64,000 nucleotides of DNA, from NCBI GenBank assembly GCA_013397115.1, contig VWZW01001014.1:1409766-1473765 (forward strand). Reading direction: 5' to 3'. Below are positions 9,701-20,900 of the stretch, in pieces (position 1 is the first letter of the stretch; every line of letters starts with the position of its first letter). The notes below the pieces were generated by a model that worked only from the letters and a program-made list of their open reading frames with translations, searched no databases and was not told where the DNA came from. Source of the DNA: Edolisoma coerulescens. Taxonomy: Eukaryota; Chordata; Aves; Passeriformes; Campephagidae. A program made the translations under genes and the position numbers.

Positions 9701-12109
9701 GGAGCTGGTGCCACTACAGCCACGGTCTGTTCTGTCTTGTGCTTGGCAGCTTTTTGCTTTGTTGGTAGTCACTGCCAGTGTTATCCTCTACTGTACAGAG
9801 TCTTGCAGAAGTAGAGAGGCAGGAGCAGGTCATTTTACAACCCTCATCAGCACCATAGATGTGTCCTGCAGCAGTGAGGGAGCCATGAAATGACGGGAAG
9901 CCACTGTTTCTGTGCTGCGGCAAGGGGAGGGCACCAGAGAAAGAATTTTTATTTTACAAGGAACTTCAGAAAGCAAGGGCATTTAAGAGTTCTTAGAGAT
10001 GTAGCTGACATCTTAAAGTGATGATGATTGGAAAAGGGATAAATCCTGACAGTCGCCTCAAGAACTCCTGCGTGTAATTGCAAAATTGAGAGTGAGGCAC
10101 ATAAAAGAAATGTAACTGATAGATGAGAGGTCCACCTGACCTATGCTCCTGTCTGGGACAGCAACCCACAAATTGCTTGGGCTAGAGCTTATAGTAATGC
10201 TCCCTGCCACCATCCTCCAGTAATTTGTGCTTCAGGATACAGTCTCCTAAGCCAGGAAGACTTGAGCATCTGCTGATTTTCCTCTGTCTTTTAGTCAGCT
10301 TCCTGCAGGCCTCAGTACCAGTCACCTGGCACAAGTTTGGTTCAAGTCCCTTCTTCCAGTGCAGGCTCACCTTTTTTCCCAAAAGCTCCCCCCATTCCTA
10401 ATGAGTCTAAACTCCTTCTTGCCTCACTTCTCTTTACCTCGCAGCCAGGCTCTGCCTCTTTGCAGCCCCACCCTTGGCACAAAGAGTAGGTCAGAGGAAG
10501 CTTCCATGAAAACTGGTCTCTTATTTCTGAGCATGTATTGACTTCTTGTTCCTCTTCTAAGTGGGATAAATATTTTGGTGTCAGCAGAACTTCAGCCGAA
10601 GGAAAGAGCATTGAGGCTCGTGCAGTAGCCTGTAATACTGGGCAGTGCACATTGCATTTGCACTTCTTTTCAGTAAGAACAGGCACATGTTATGAGCACT
10701 CTCCTGCCCTCCTCCTGTCCTTGCAGTGCATTACTTCTGTAGAGATGAAATAAACCATCTCTGTGTGAGGTGTGCTGATCCTGTACAAGCACTTCACTGA
10801 AGTCATCTCCCTGTGTGTACAGAGAGAAGTGGCAGCTTGTGGCTGCGCTGATAAATTGTAGCACTGATCTCTTCTTTATAAAGAAGTTTTGTTTCTGTAT
10901 TACCCGCAGGGTATTTCAGCTGCCTGTAGCATGCAGGGGATGTGATGATAGTTTTAACAAAACCATTTTAACAGTAGTCTGGTCTGCATGATTCTTGCAT
11001 GTTTTTTCTCCCAAACAGCAGAAACTTCGTGGTGGAGAGTTGGGATCACATACGACTTACTACATCAAACCTGTGTTTTGTCAGTCAGGTTTATAGATTC
11101 TTATTAACAACAGTCTCAAATATCTTTTCATGTAGGTTCATTTCAAATAAATACTTAGTGAAGCAGCAGAACAGAGATTATGATGTGGAGTGGGGATATG
11201 CCTTTGATGTACATCTGAATGCTTTCTACCCACTTCTAGTCATTCTGCATTTTATCCAGCTGTTCTTCATCAACTGTAAGTAAAATACTGAGCTCTCTGC
11301 TTCAAAATGGTGCACTATCAAAACAGCTGAAAGCAGTTATCTCTTGCAGATGTCATCATTTCTGATTCTGTCATTGGGTATTTTGTTGGGAATACGTTAT
11401 GGCTGATTGCAATCGGCTATTACATCTACGTGACATTCCTAGGATACAGCGGTGAGTAACATCAACTTCTTTTGTATTTGTTTGACTAAAGAGAAGAGCG
11501 TGGTTTCAGGCTATTGATTTTATCTTAGCATATTATTTGTAAAGCAGAGGCTTAGCTGCATGTTGAAGTAATTCTTTCTTTGTGGTAAATGAAGTTTGAT
11601 AGAAGTGTACCAATCCATGTTTTCAGCTGGGTGGACATCTTAACCAAAGAATTTATATTCTCCACCTCACCAAATTCCTTTCTTGTGTTAGACCTGTAAC
11701 ATCACAACTTGGTTTTCTTGTTCCTCTGTAAATCCACTTGAAGATGTTTGCATTAGATAAAAATTCTGTAATGAGTTTAAGACCATAGCATTAGGTAAAA
11801 CAGATCCCCTAGGCATTTTGTGTTAACAGTAGGACTTGTAGGGCAGAGATGTCAGGAGGACAGCAGAGCAGAACTATTTTTTATTGCTGCTGTGCCCCAG
11901 GGCTACTCTACATGAAGCACCTGTTTTAAAGAGCACTACTTTATACTTGCTTCAATATTGCTTCTGTTTCAGCATTGCCCTTTTTGAAGAACACAGCTAT
12001 TCTTTTGTATCCATTTGCACTTCTCATCATGCTCTATTTGATCTCATTAGCATGTGGATGGAACTTCACCAAGATGCTTTGTTCCTTTTATAAATACAGA
12101 GTGAAATAA
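6442..12109 (+). CDS. UNC50: UNC50, inner nuclear/Golgi multipass membrane protein (complete)
   Basis: Conserved UNC-50/Gmh1 family protein of the early secretory pathway, linked to nicotinic receptor trafficking in worms and to recruitment of Arf exchange factors at the Golgi. Coding exons are 6442-6721, 7585-7705, 11136-11275, 11350-11451 and 11973-12109. They join in frame to 780 nt and 259 residues, the same length as human. A basic N-terminal half (residues 1-80, including FRQMDFEF and a YRNFHYRKQTKDQWARDD block) precedes five hydrophobic segments at about residues 84-103, 112-133, 163-182, 193-213 and 219-240. The protein ends FYKYRVK. The ATG at 6442 lies four bases inside the exon, after an acceptor at 6436-6437. 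Exon 2 is present twice in this assembly (second copy 9154-9274), but only one copy can be used without breaking the frame. Confidence 0.97.
7194..8761. repeat. Tandem duplication 2, copy A (1,568 bp)
   Basis: Repeated at 8763-10330 (offset 1569) with no difference noticed; open frames falling in the two copies read the same. It begins TCTCAGTTGCC in UNC50 intron 1 and ends GTCACCTGGC in intron 2, so it contains coding exon 2. Confidence 0.96.
7585..7705 (+). CDS. UNC50: UNC50 coding exon 2 (copy A)
   Basis: 121 nt, residues 94-134, spanning the ends of hydrophobic segment 1 and all of segment 2 (STVGFGFVLDMGFFETIK and following). Acceptor TTTCAG, donor GTAAGT. It lies inside the first copy of the 1,568-bp duplication. 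Confidence 0.95.
8762..8762. other. Single-N assembly junction
   Basis: A lone N separates the two copies of the 1,568-bp duplication, exactly as at 5577. Confidence 0.92.
8763..10330. repeat. Tandem duplication 2, copy B
   Basis: Second copy. Its right end runs into unique intron 2 sequence leading to exon 3 at 11136, while copy A's left end runs back to unique sequence near exon 1. Confidence 0.96.
9154..9274 (+). other. UNC50: UNC50 coding exon 2 (duplicate copy B)
   Basis: Exact repeat of exon 2 with the same splice sites, inside the second copy of the duplication. Splicing both copies would add 121 nt and shift the frame, so this copy is best treated as an assembly duplicate. Confidence 0.9.
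11136..11275 (+). CDS. UNC50: UNC50 coding exon 3
   Basis: Completes Trp134, then encodes FISNKYLVKQQNRDYDVEWG and hydrophobic segment 3. Acceptor TGTAG, donor GTAAGT. It is separated from exon 4 by only 74 bp. Confidence 0.95.
11350..11451 (+). CDS. UNC50: UNC50 coding exon 4
   Basis: 102 nt encoding hydrophobic segment 4, ending in FLGYS. Acceptor TTGCAG, donor GTGAGT. Confidence 0.95.
11973..12109 (+). CDS. UNC50: UNC50 coding exon 5 (terminal)
   Basis: Encodes hydrophobic segment 5 and the tail CSFYKYRVK, with TAA at 12107-12109. Acceptor TTTCAG. Confidence 0.95.
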
Positions 12110-12285
12110 AACCAGGATTTCATGTATCTAATGTTTATTTTGTTTCTACCTTAGCCATTTTGACAGTAAAGAAAAAATTAATAACATTTTGTAAATGGTT
12201 GTAAATCTCTCTTTATTGTAGATAATTGTGTAAAAAAGTTTGAAGTGTCCTTTTTTATTAAAATATTTACAACAGTAAACATGTT
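12110..12285 (+). terminator. UNC50: UNC50 3' UTR with candidate poly(A) signals
   Basis: AATAAA at 12105-12110 overlaps the stop codon, and ATTAAA lies at 12257-12262. The second would give a 3' UTR of about 170 nt and is the more plausible. Which is used cannot be told from sequence. Confidence 0.5.
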
Positions 12286-15200
12286 AGCAATTTCGTTCAA
12301 ATACTTTCGCAGTACATTCCTAAAAACAAGTTACTTGTACATTTCTGTAGCTTAAATTTAACTGCAACAAGTCTATGTAGCATAACTCTTACTGCAGATA
12401 CTTTGCACATACTGGCATAAGCTCTACATTATGAGGGGTTTAAGTGACACCAAAAAGCAGTTTTATTTGAGAGTAATATTGGAATACCTTGCCTTGGGAC
12501 TGTGTGAAAGTCTGATCTTAATAGTGTTGCTATGGTAAAGCAACAACTGTCTCTAGATACAGATCTGTCCTCTCCTTGTATGAAAGATGGTGAGAACAGA
12601 CTTCCTTTAGTGACTACTTCAAATATACATGGACAACTCTGGCACACAGAAAAAACAGTGATGAAAGGCACAATTAACATGACCCATATCAGGTTTCCAA
12701 AGATAGCAGCAAGTTTTTAAACCCAGTCTCTAGCAGTCCAGTGGGTATTACTACATCCACCATTCTGAGTGGCAGGTCAATGAACATGGAAGGGAAGTAC
12801 AAGTTGGTGTGGCTACAAGGGTGGGCAATGGCAATGCCTGCAGCTGTGAAGTCCACAAGGCAGAAGTATAAACTGACCATTTACAAACAATACCTTCTGG
12901 AAAGCGAAGATGACAGCTTTCCAGTGCAGCGTTCAGCATGAAACATGAGCACTAGGATTCAGTTTCCAAAACAACACAAGAGTAAACTGGTTACAGTAAG
13001 ACAATTTCAATACTAGAATTTGATCTCTAAGGAAAAACTATAATTTATCTTAAAATACCAAATATGCTGGCAGTGCATCTTACAGTACTGTGTGTTTCAG
13101 CCACTGTTAAGGCTTGAAGAGATTCATGTTTCCCTCTCAGCAGATGCTGAGCAATGTTCTCCTTTAAACAAGGAAAGCACTGAACTGCTGATCCATGGAA
13201 GGTGAAGGATTCCAGTCAGGATCTGCTCCCTCCCTGGCTAACAGCACAAGCTCCCGTCCTGCAGGCAGCTGCAGCCTAACTGTACACCTTTTCCCTAACA
13301 GGAATCCTAGCATCAGTGATCACCCACTTCAGTTCAACAGTAAAAAATACTTCATATTTAGTGCCCTGTGGTGTGATACCATTGAAGGACTCGGGGCCTG
13401 TGTACCTTCCCTTTAGAAAATCGAAGTTTTTCCCATTGAAAGAAGTTTCATCATTCTCAAAATTAAGCTACTTTAACTTCCAGCAGCTCACTGTTTACAG
13501 CAGAAATCAGCAAAACCCTTCAGCGACCACTGAGGTCAGAAGGGTGACACTCAAGGACTAATTCTCCAGGTCTCCGTGGGCTGTGTGTTTTACATCAGCA
13601 ATGCATGCTAGCCTGAAAACACCAATTGTTTAATAGCTTTTCAGCTTTATGCTGGTGATTGTAAAGATGATTTAAAAACACAATGACTTTTTTTCCCCTT
13701 TCTAGCTACAGTTACTTGTTCTAGCTTTTTCAGAACACATCCTTCCTAGTAAGAACAAATATAGAACTTTGGGTTCATGTATTTTAGGGGAGCAAGGTTT
13801 GAAAAGATTTCATTTTTCTTTTCCCCCACAAGACTAAAATAATACTTTTCAAGTTGGAGGTGAACGACAAATTACTAGGATACTTCATCTGGAGCAAGTA
13901 TTTCCAACAAAATACAGAGATTACTGAAATTATAACATATTTTGGGGAAAAAAAAAAGGAAACTGGTACACAGTTGTTTAATTTTTCCAAAGACTAATCA
14001 ACTTCAGCTCATTCAAGGAACTGTGTTTCACACAGGCAAAGTATAAATTGCTTTGCTCTAAACTGACTCAAGTTATTTAAAAACTACTTTGAAACAGCTA
14101 GACAAGCAGTGATACGACAGAAGACTCCAGTCTTTTCTTGGTCCATAAATCACGTCTATCTGAATTTTTCTAAGCCATCTTTAGGTACAGAAAAAATGAA
14201 TATAGGAATTTTTTCTATCAATGAAAACACACAGTTGAGATGCCTGCAAAAACTCAAAGCCTTATACAGTGCTTTAGAAACACTCTTTAATTATCACATC
14301 CTGTTCACATTATTTACAAAGTTTTCAGTAGGATGACCCACTGAATGAGCAAAGCAAGATTATACTGACAGTCTTGTGTTTCCTTGGTCCCAAGCAATCC
14401 TGATCAGCTCAGAAAAGCAAGTGTTAGCATCAGCCAGTCTGTTTGGCATCCAGTATAAGAAGTTCATTTGCCCAGATAATGAAGGTTTCCAGCTATGCCT
14501 TTGGTTCACAAAAGTTTGCTTTTCTGAAGCTTTAACAGCATCAGAATGAGCTAACAGGAGCATAGGATAGTGCAGTTTATTTTGAAACACTTTCCATTAC
14601 TGGATGACTGTAAGATTCAGCGGCCTCAAGGGGATTTTTAAAGTCACAACAAAAATAACTTGAAATTGAATATATGTAGGGAAAAACTCCCCAAAAGCAG
14701 GTAATAGGCTTAAGATGCTGTTTAAGGTCTCTTATGGCAATACTGTCCCTTACAATGGAGACGTGCAGGAGACACCGGCCCCACTGGTGCAGAACCAGTC
14801 ACAAAGAGTGCCCAAGCGAAAGGCTAATGAGCCAAACAGCCCAAGTGTTCTTACTTCACCATACTTCCAGGAAGGAGACTTGCACCACTTTAGCCTGACT
14901 CAGGGATTGGAATTTAAAGGTACAAAGCCCAAAAGAGCTGTCTGCAGAAATAATTAAGATAGAAAATATTTTCCTTGCTTTTTCTATTTCTCAACAAAAT
15001 TTCCAAGCAAATTTGCAGAAGTACCTGATTACTCCAGCTCTGAATTTACCTGGATCTATGAAATATAATTTGTATTAATGTGGCACATTTATCTAGAGAG
15101 TCTATAAGCTCAGGAACATTGAAAATATTAAAGCAGCCCAGAGTATTTTCAACTCCTGCTACTACGACATTAATAAAAATGCACCAATCTTTAGAAAACA

Positions 15201-17907
15201 ACCCACATTTTACCACGCACTAGTTTAATTTGTTGTCTTGGATAAATTTCTTCTCAACATTTTTGAAAACTAAATATACTACTAACCAGAGTCTTGCAAT
15301 CAACATGGTACGGGTTCTATATTTAAATATATTAGCCATGATTCATCTTAACTACTGTGAAACATCAGGAACAGTGATGCTTTGAGAATAAGCACACAGC
15401 ATTCTTAAATAAGTGGTACCAGTAAACTTCTGGACTCATGGAAAAATGGAAAAGGTCACTGTCAGCAAAACTAACTATATTAAGAAACTGCAATATCTAA
15501 TGTATTTCTGCAGTCTGGATTGTTATAAATAACCCTAGTTTAAAAAAATTGCATCATTCATTCACAGACACAGCTGAGAAGAAAACCTAAATACTTTCTC
15601 AGACCTTTGCTAGCTAATGTGTGATAAAAAGCCATTGCATGTCGGTAATTTGATGGCAGGGCATTATACAGGAAACGAACAGGGCTGTAGCACCACAATA
15701 GGCTAAAGTCACACAGGATTCAGAGCCTAGTCACCCACATTCCAAAATCCAAAAAAAGCTCAATTTATGTGACCAGTGCTTACTTATGCCCACAGTCTTT
15801 ACGGGCAACACAAGCTTTCCAAGTAACAGTCAGGAAAAGTAAACAAGGTCTGCCTGGTACCTAACTTTTCTTGAACTTACACCAGTCAGTCTAAACAGAA
15901 GGTCTTACCTCTGTGTACAAATCTTGTCTTCCCTGTGTCCCCAGACAACATAGCTAATCTGTACAACAATCTGTAGAAGCCGTTAAGTTCTTCAACTTGA
16001 AAATTGCTGAACTGTCAAAGCTATGGCACAATTCTCCAACAAGGCTGAAGAGAAGACAGGTTGACGCTATAACCCAGTGGTGAGAGCTTGCAGTGCTGGA
16101 GAGGCAGGTTTAGGCTCCTGCTCCTTATAAACATGTCATGAAAGAGAGGCCAAATCTATCAGCTGAACTTTAATGGGGAAGTACAAATTCAAGACCCCTG
16201 CTCTAGATCAGGGAACCTGCAACAGGTTTTGTGCATCTGTGCCCTGATCACAAAGACATTAAAGGTCTTTTCCAACTTAACTGATTCTATGATTCTATGT
16301 TGGGGGTAGCAGAGCATGGACTTTTCGACAGAGAAAGCTGGCCAGGTTTTGAAATGTCAGTTCCAGGAGGCTGGTTCACAGCACAACTGGGAATACCCAA
16401 GCCAGTGCGGATGCCTCCCTCCAATGTGAATCAGGTACTTCATTCCTATTGAAGGGAGGAATTCCTGCCTCTCTTTTTCCTGGCCATTTCTGACTAACAG
16501 AAATCTTCCCATGCCTGAGTCCTTACACATAAGCACCTAAGCAGAAGGACTCTTAAGAAAAGCAGCAGCATTAGTACTGCAATAATTCCACTCTGATTGT
16601 AATCCAGATCACTTTCTGTTTCTGACCGAATTTCTGATTCATTTAAGATAACTGTTGTTTCCCTTGAAACGAAAAGGCAGGGTACTAACTGGAGGCCAAA
16701 TTCAGTTCCTGCTATAAAGTTAGTGTGAGTTACCATACTGATCCATAAAGGAACCAAACAAAGACCTTGTTCTTGAACAAAGGAAGAAAATAAACTTTAA
16801 CTACTCACTAATGTATCCAAAATAAACACTGCAATAACAGAACTTTTTAAAAGGAGACCTCTGTAGATCAAATGTATCTACTGTTCATTCTTTTGATAAA
16901 AGGTAACCTCTTGTCACTCCAAAGCAAAGCTGGAGAATGATTTTCTTCAGTACAGAAAAAGAATTTGTTCAGCCTAGGAAATGATTACAAATCTTTTTAG
17001 AAAGAACTGGTTTGGAGTAAAAAAAAAATTCTTTGAAAATGCAATGGATTCAATCTAAATCACTGCAGATTTAGTACATAATATGAAACAAGACATTTCA
17101 ACATGCTTTTTATGTGGCTACAAACTGTACATAGCGGAATTTCATAGCCCCAAAGAATAATGCTCTTCAGAACTCTGTTTATGCCTCTGAACATCATTCA
17201 GATTCTGTGTATAAAACTACATAATTTAGAAACTTAATCTTGTTTTTTTAAACATGGCAGTATATTTGAAACATGGTATTAATTTATGTTTGCATCTCCA
17301 AAGAAAAATGTAGAAAGATAACTTAAACTAGAGAATTCATAAAAAAACTATATCAATTTAAAATTTTACTGCATAAAAATATGTACTTTTCAAATTATTT
17401 TAATAAATTAAATATCCCTAACATTTTTAATATATATCCCTGACAGTCTATAAAAGAGGGTTCTTGTTATAGAAAATAAATGGAACTCCGAAAGTACCCT
17501 CTTCATAAAACTTACTTAACAATAATTATATTTTTTTCTTCTTCAAGGAATGTAACAATATGTACAACTCTATATTACTATACTATCAAGATAGTACAGG
17601 TTGAGCGTAGCAGGGTTCTGTAACCATAAGATGGTAAAGTCACATTACAGTGGAGGACAACTTGGGCCTCGGACGAACGTTATCAGTGTGGAGCATCAGT
17701 TTCTGGATGGATCAGATAAGAAGGGGTAAATACAATCTTCTCATCTACAGTAGATTTCACAAGAGGTAGAGTTCAAGTGAAAAAGAATGACATTTGGAAT
17801 AAGGTGCATGCTCAGTATTTTCAATTTGTGACTTGCTAAGGATGTCAGATTTTATAGGAAGAGTTTTCAAGGATTCTTTCTTTTTCCTCTAAAGCAGATT
17901 TCCATGA
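12254..17907 (-). other. MGAT4A: Probable long MGAT4A 3' UTR
   Basis: No exon or gene is seen between the MGAT4A stop (17908) and the UNC50 end. Minus-strand AATAAA hexamers occur as TTTATT on the plus strand at 12462-12467, 12254-12259 and near 12214. In human the two genes end only a few hundred bases apart, which supports a 3' UTR of roughly 5.4-5.7 kb here. The exact end is unknown. A small CR1-tailed insertion lies near 16.3 kb. Confidence 0.5.
16258..16299 (+). mobile_element. CR1-type 3' tail
   Basis: Reads AAAGGTCTTTTCCAACTTAA, then an ATTCTATG repeat terminus, the classic 3' end of CR1 or of a CR1-tailed SINE. It lies inside the presumed MGAT4A 3' UTR, opposite to the transcript. 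Confidence 0.75.
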
Positions 17908-17934
17908 TCAGTTTGTAATCTTTTTAATATGAAT
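17908..17934 (-). CDS. MGAT4A: MGAT4A coding exon 15 (terminal coding part)
   Basis: Only eight codons, IHIKKITN, then TGA at 17910-17908. Acceptor TTTCAG. The match to the human C-terminus (IHIKKATN) fixes this exon. Confidence 0.93.
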   Translation of the reverse strand: MHIKKITN

Positions 17935-20900
17935 CTGAAATAGAGAATCAGAAAAAATAAGTCATGGTTTAGTGTATTACGTTTCTCAGTAATAAGAGGT
18001 AACTAGTGTTAGCCAAAAGTCTGAGCTTCAAAACAGAATGAAGAAATCTCCCGTTCACCAGTTATGTTTTTAAATGTTCTGCCACCACTTACCTCATTCA
18101 GAATTGCCCAAACGGCTGAATTTTGTATCACTGAAAGCCGGAATGATGAAATAGGATTTAGGCTGGGGTCAACTGTTCCTTCAGCTACACCATTTTCAAA
18201 CTTCCCTGCAAAAGAAGCAAAAGTACATTTAGTTAAGTCCTGTTCAACAAACTGAAGTACAAAATCCAGAAAGTGTATCTGTAGAATCACAATTCACAGG
18301 TGAAACCGGTATCATTCCCGAAACAAAAGGCAGTGAGTGATTTTGACATCAGATCCAGTTTTGCAGCAGAAAATAGTATGGGGCACATCATCAGCACACA
18401 CCAATCTGAACAGGATTGCACATAAGAATAAAAGCTTTGAAACTGTCTAAAGGCATAACCACTTCAAACTCTGTGAAGATTCTGGCACAGGTATTCATTT
18501 AAAGTCATGGAACTAAACATGATGCCTTTGGCTTATGTGTTTTCAAGGAGGATTAAGGACAAGGGGTATCATTCATGTGTAACATACTCCTATTGAAAGC
18601 ATCTTCAATTATATTAGGATGAGTAAGAATTCAATTTAAAAGCCCAGTTAGACTTTACAGCTAAACCATATAGACAACAACTGTAATTTGTGATAACAAA
18701 AAACCGCGCTTCCATTATAACCAGATTGCCCAAGCTGTGTCCAGCAACTAATTAAAATCTATGAGTAAAATTTCTCTTCCTTGACAACATGTATCCAGGC
18801 ACCTTCCCCAACAGCCACTTGGCTGTTGAAATGCCAGTCTCATCCTATGACAAGACAACTGATTTTCTGTAGGGTGGGTTCAAATCCAGGCCAAGCATAC
18901 AGCTCACACTAAAGCACTTGTGCAGTCACAGGACGGAGGAGGTGATCTTACACAACCTGGAACTGCCTGTACTATAATCCAGGTGATCAATCCTGGAAGA
19001 AAAGTTGGATGTAGCTGCACTACAACTAAGAGTCACAAGAGATCTCTGTTTAGTACATCAGTCTCTGAAAAGAAATAGTGGACACAATATTAAGTAAAAC
19101 CTACAGGGTCATGTACCCAAAAATAAATGATCAAAACTCAGGTTCAGGTTTGTTTTAATGAAGATGTCTAACAGCTGCAATAGTAAGAATATACATTTTT
19201 TTCTACTGTTACATACCTATCCTGAAGTAACCATCCTCTAAGCGTTTGTCTTTGGTTTCTTTGCTTAATACCAGTTCCTCATTCTGGAACAACAAAGCAT
19301 AAATGAGGTAATTTATTTTGACATATGACTTTGCCAGAGAAAAGACAAATGTGTGTGCACTTTTCTAATATATTCAGCATCCATTTTTTCCAAATAATTA
19401 AGAAACAGCCTGGAATATAGTTATTTATAGCCTTAAACAAGCCAACAACAACAAAAAAAAAAAAAAGAAAGAGCAGCAGCGTTCCAGAACTGAACAATAC
19501 TTGGCTTCAAAGGAGAAAAGAGAAGTACTCTAAGTGCCCCATGTAACTCGCATGGTAACTGCCACGTGAACAGAATACTTAGCAGATACTGGCATACACA
19601 GTAGGAGAAAAGCAAAGGCAGGGTCCTGCCTTCTTTTTCTATGACTTAACAAGAGCTTTCTCTCTTAGACAAATGAAAACTTACAGCTTACTTTTTGATC
19701 TAAGACTTTGGGTGAGATGGAAAGCCATCAGACCAGCGAGGGAAGCACCGCAATTATCACTGCCTCACTAATATGGATGGGGATCAGTAAGGTTTTTTAA
19801 TAAGCACAAAAGAAAAAAGTAGAGGAGAGCTTGAAACACAGCTTGAAAATTACAACCATGATCCAATAATGAAAGACCCACTCCAAGAATTTCCCAGGAA
19901 CTAACTAAAAATGTTTGGCAAAACAGAGATTAAATTGATCAGCTTTTTTTTTTTTTTTTAAATTCCTGTTTTGAATGGAGGCTGCTGAAAAAGTGGTGGG
20001 GATTTTTTTTTGTTTTATTTATTTGGGGGCAGGTGTTTTAGGTTATTTGTTATTGTTGTTTGGGTGTTTGGGGCAGTTTTTTGTTACAGGTTGTCTTGAG
20101 GTTTTTTTTTAGTATGCTGCTTGAGTCCCAGACAAATCCAGTCTGAGGGCACTCTGGTTTCTAAGGGTTGTTTTTTGTTTTTCTGAATTCTACTTAAGGA
20201 AGATCAGGGTTAAAATACCTGAACGGACTTCTAGCTCTACTGATGTCCCGGGCAGAGAAACAGGGCCCTCAGGAGCTGCTGTCCTCACACTGACAATATT
20301 TTCTGCTGTCATCATTGGCTTAGGAGCAGGCCAGATGCAGAATTTTCTGTTTACCTTTTCCACAACTTGCATCAATAGCAATAGAACCTCTGTAGCATTA
20401 CTTCCTTAAGGGGTACTCTAGTTTGATGGACATTTAACAGCTGAGTAAAGCCAAAAAAGAGATGCCTGATGCACGTTTTTGCTCATTATCTTGTACATTC
20501 TCGTATCTTGGGCTTAGAGGAAATGAGGGCTGTTTTTGTGGTTGAACGTATTTCCACAGGTCTTGGGAAACAAACCCCTCAGATCTTATAATATCACACA
20601 TGTCATGTATAATTAGAATTAAACTAACAAATTTCTTTTTAAGGATGGGGATACTAAGAATTTCCTATTTTTGCCTGCTCTATGGAAGGCAGACTGGGAG
20701 AATAGAGATTTGAACTTCTCCACAATTATTTACTTTAAAAAAATAAATAAAAAGAAAGTTTAAAAATAAACTTTTCTGAAGTTGTATCTTAATCCTCTCA
20801 GATTTTTGTGATAGATATAGTTAGCTGTAAGATCTAGTTGAAGAAAAAGAGCCCATACCATCTGACTTCAAACATGAATATACTTTAGATAGTGTGTAGT

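Noticed and set aside
16494..16757. 87-codon minus-strand frame with a hydrophobic stretch in the MGAT4A 3' UTR
   Set aside because: It opens with a TTG, has no splice or family support, and hydrophobic stretches are common in AT-rich DNA.
18860..18900. Perfect-looking B-box (GGTTCAAATCC) near 18.9 kb
   Set aside because: No A-box at tRNA spacing and no CR1 tail were seen, so chance is likely.
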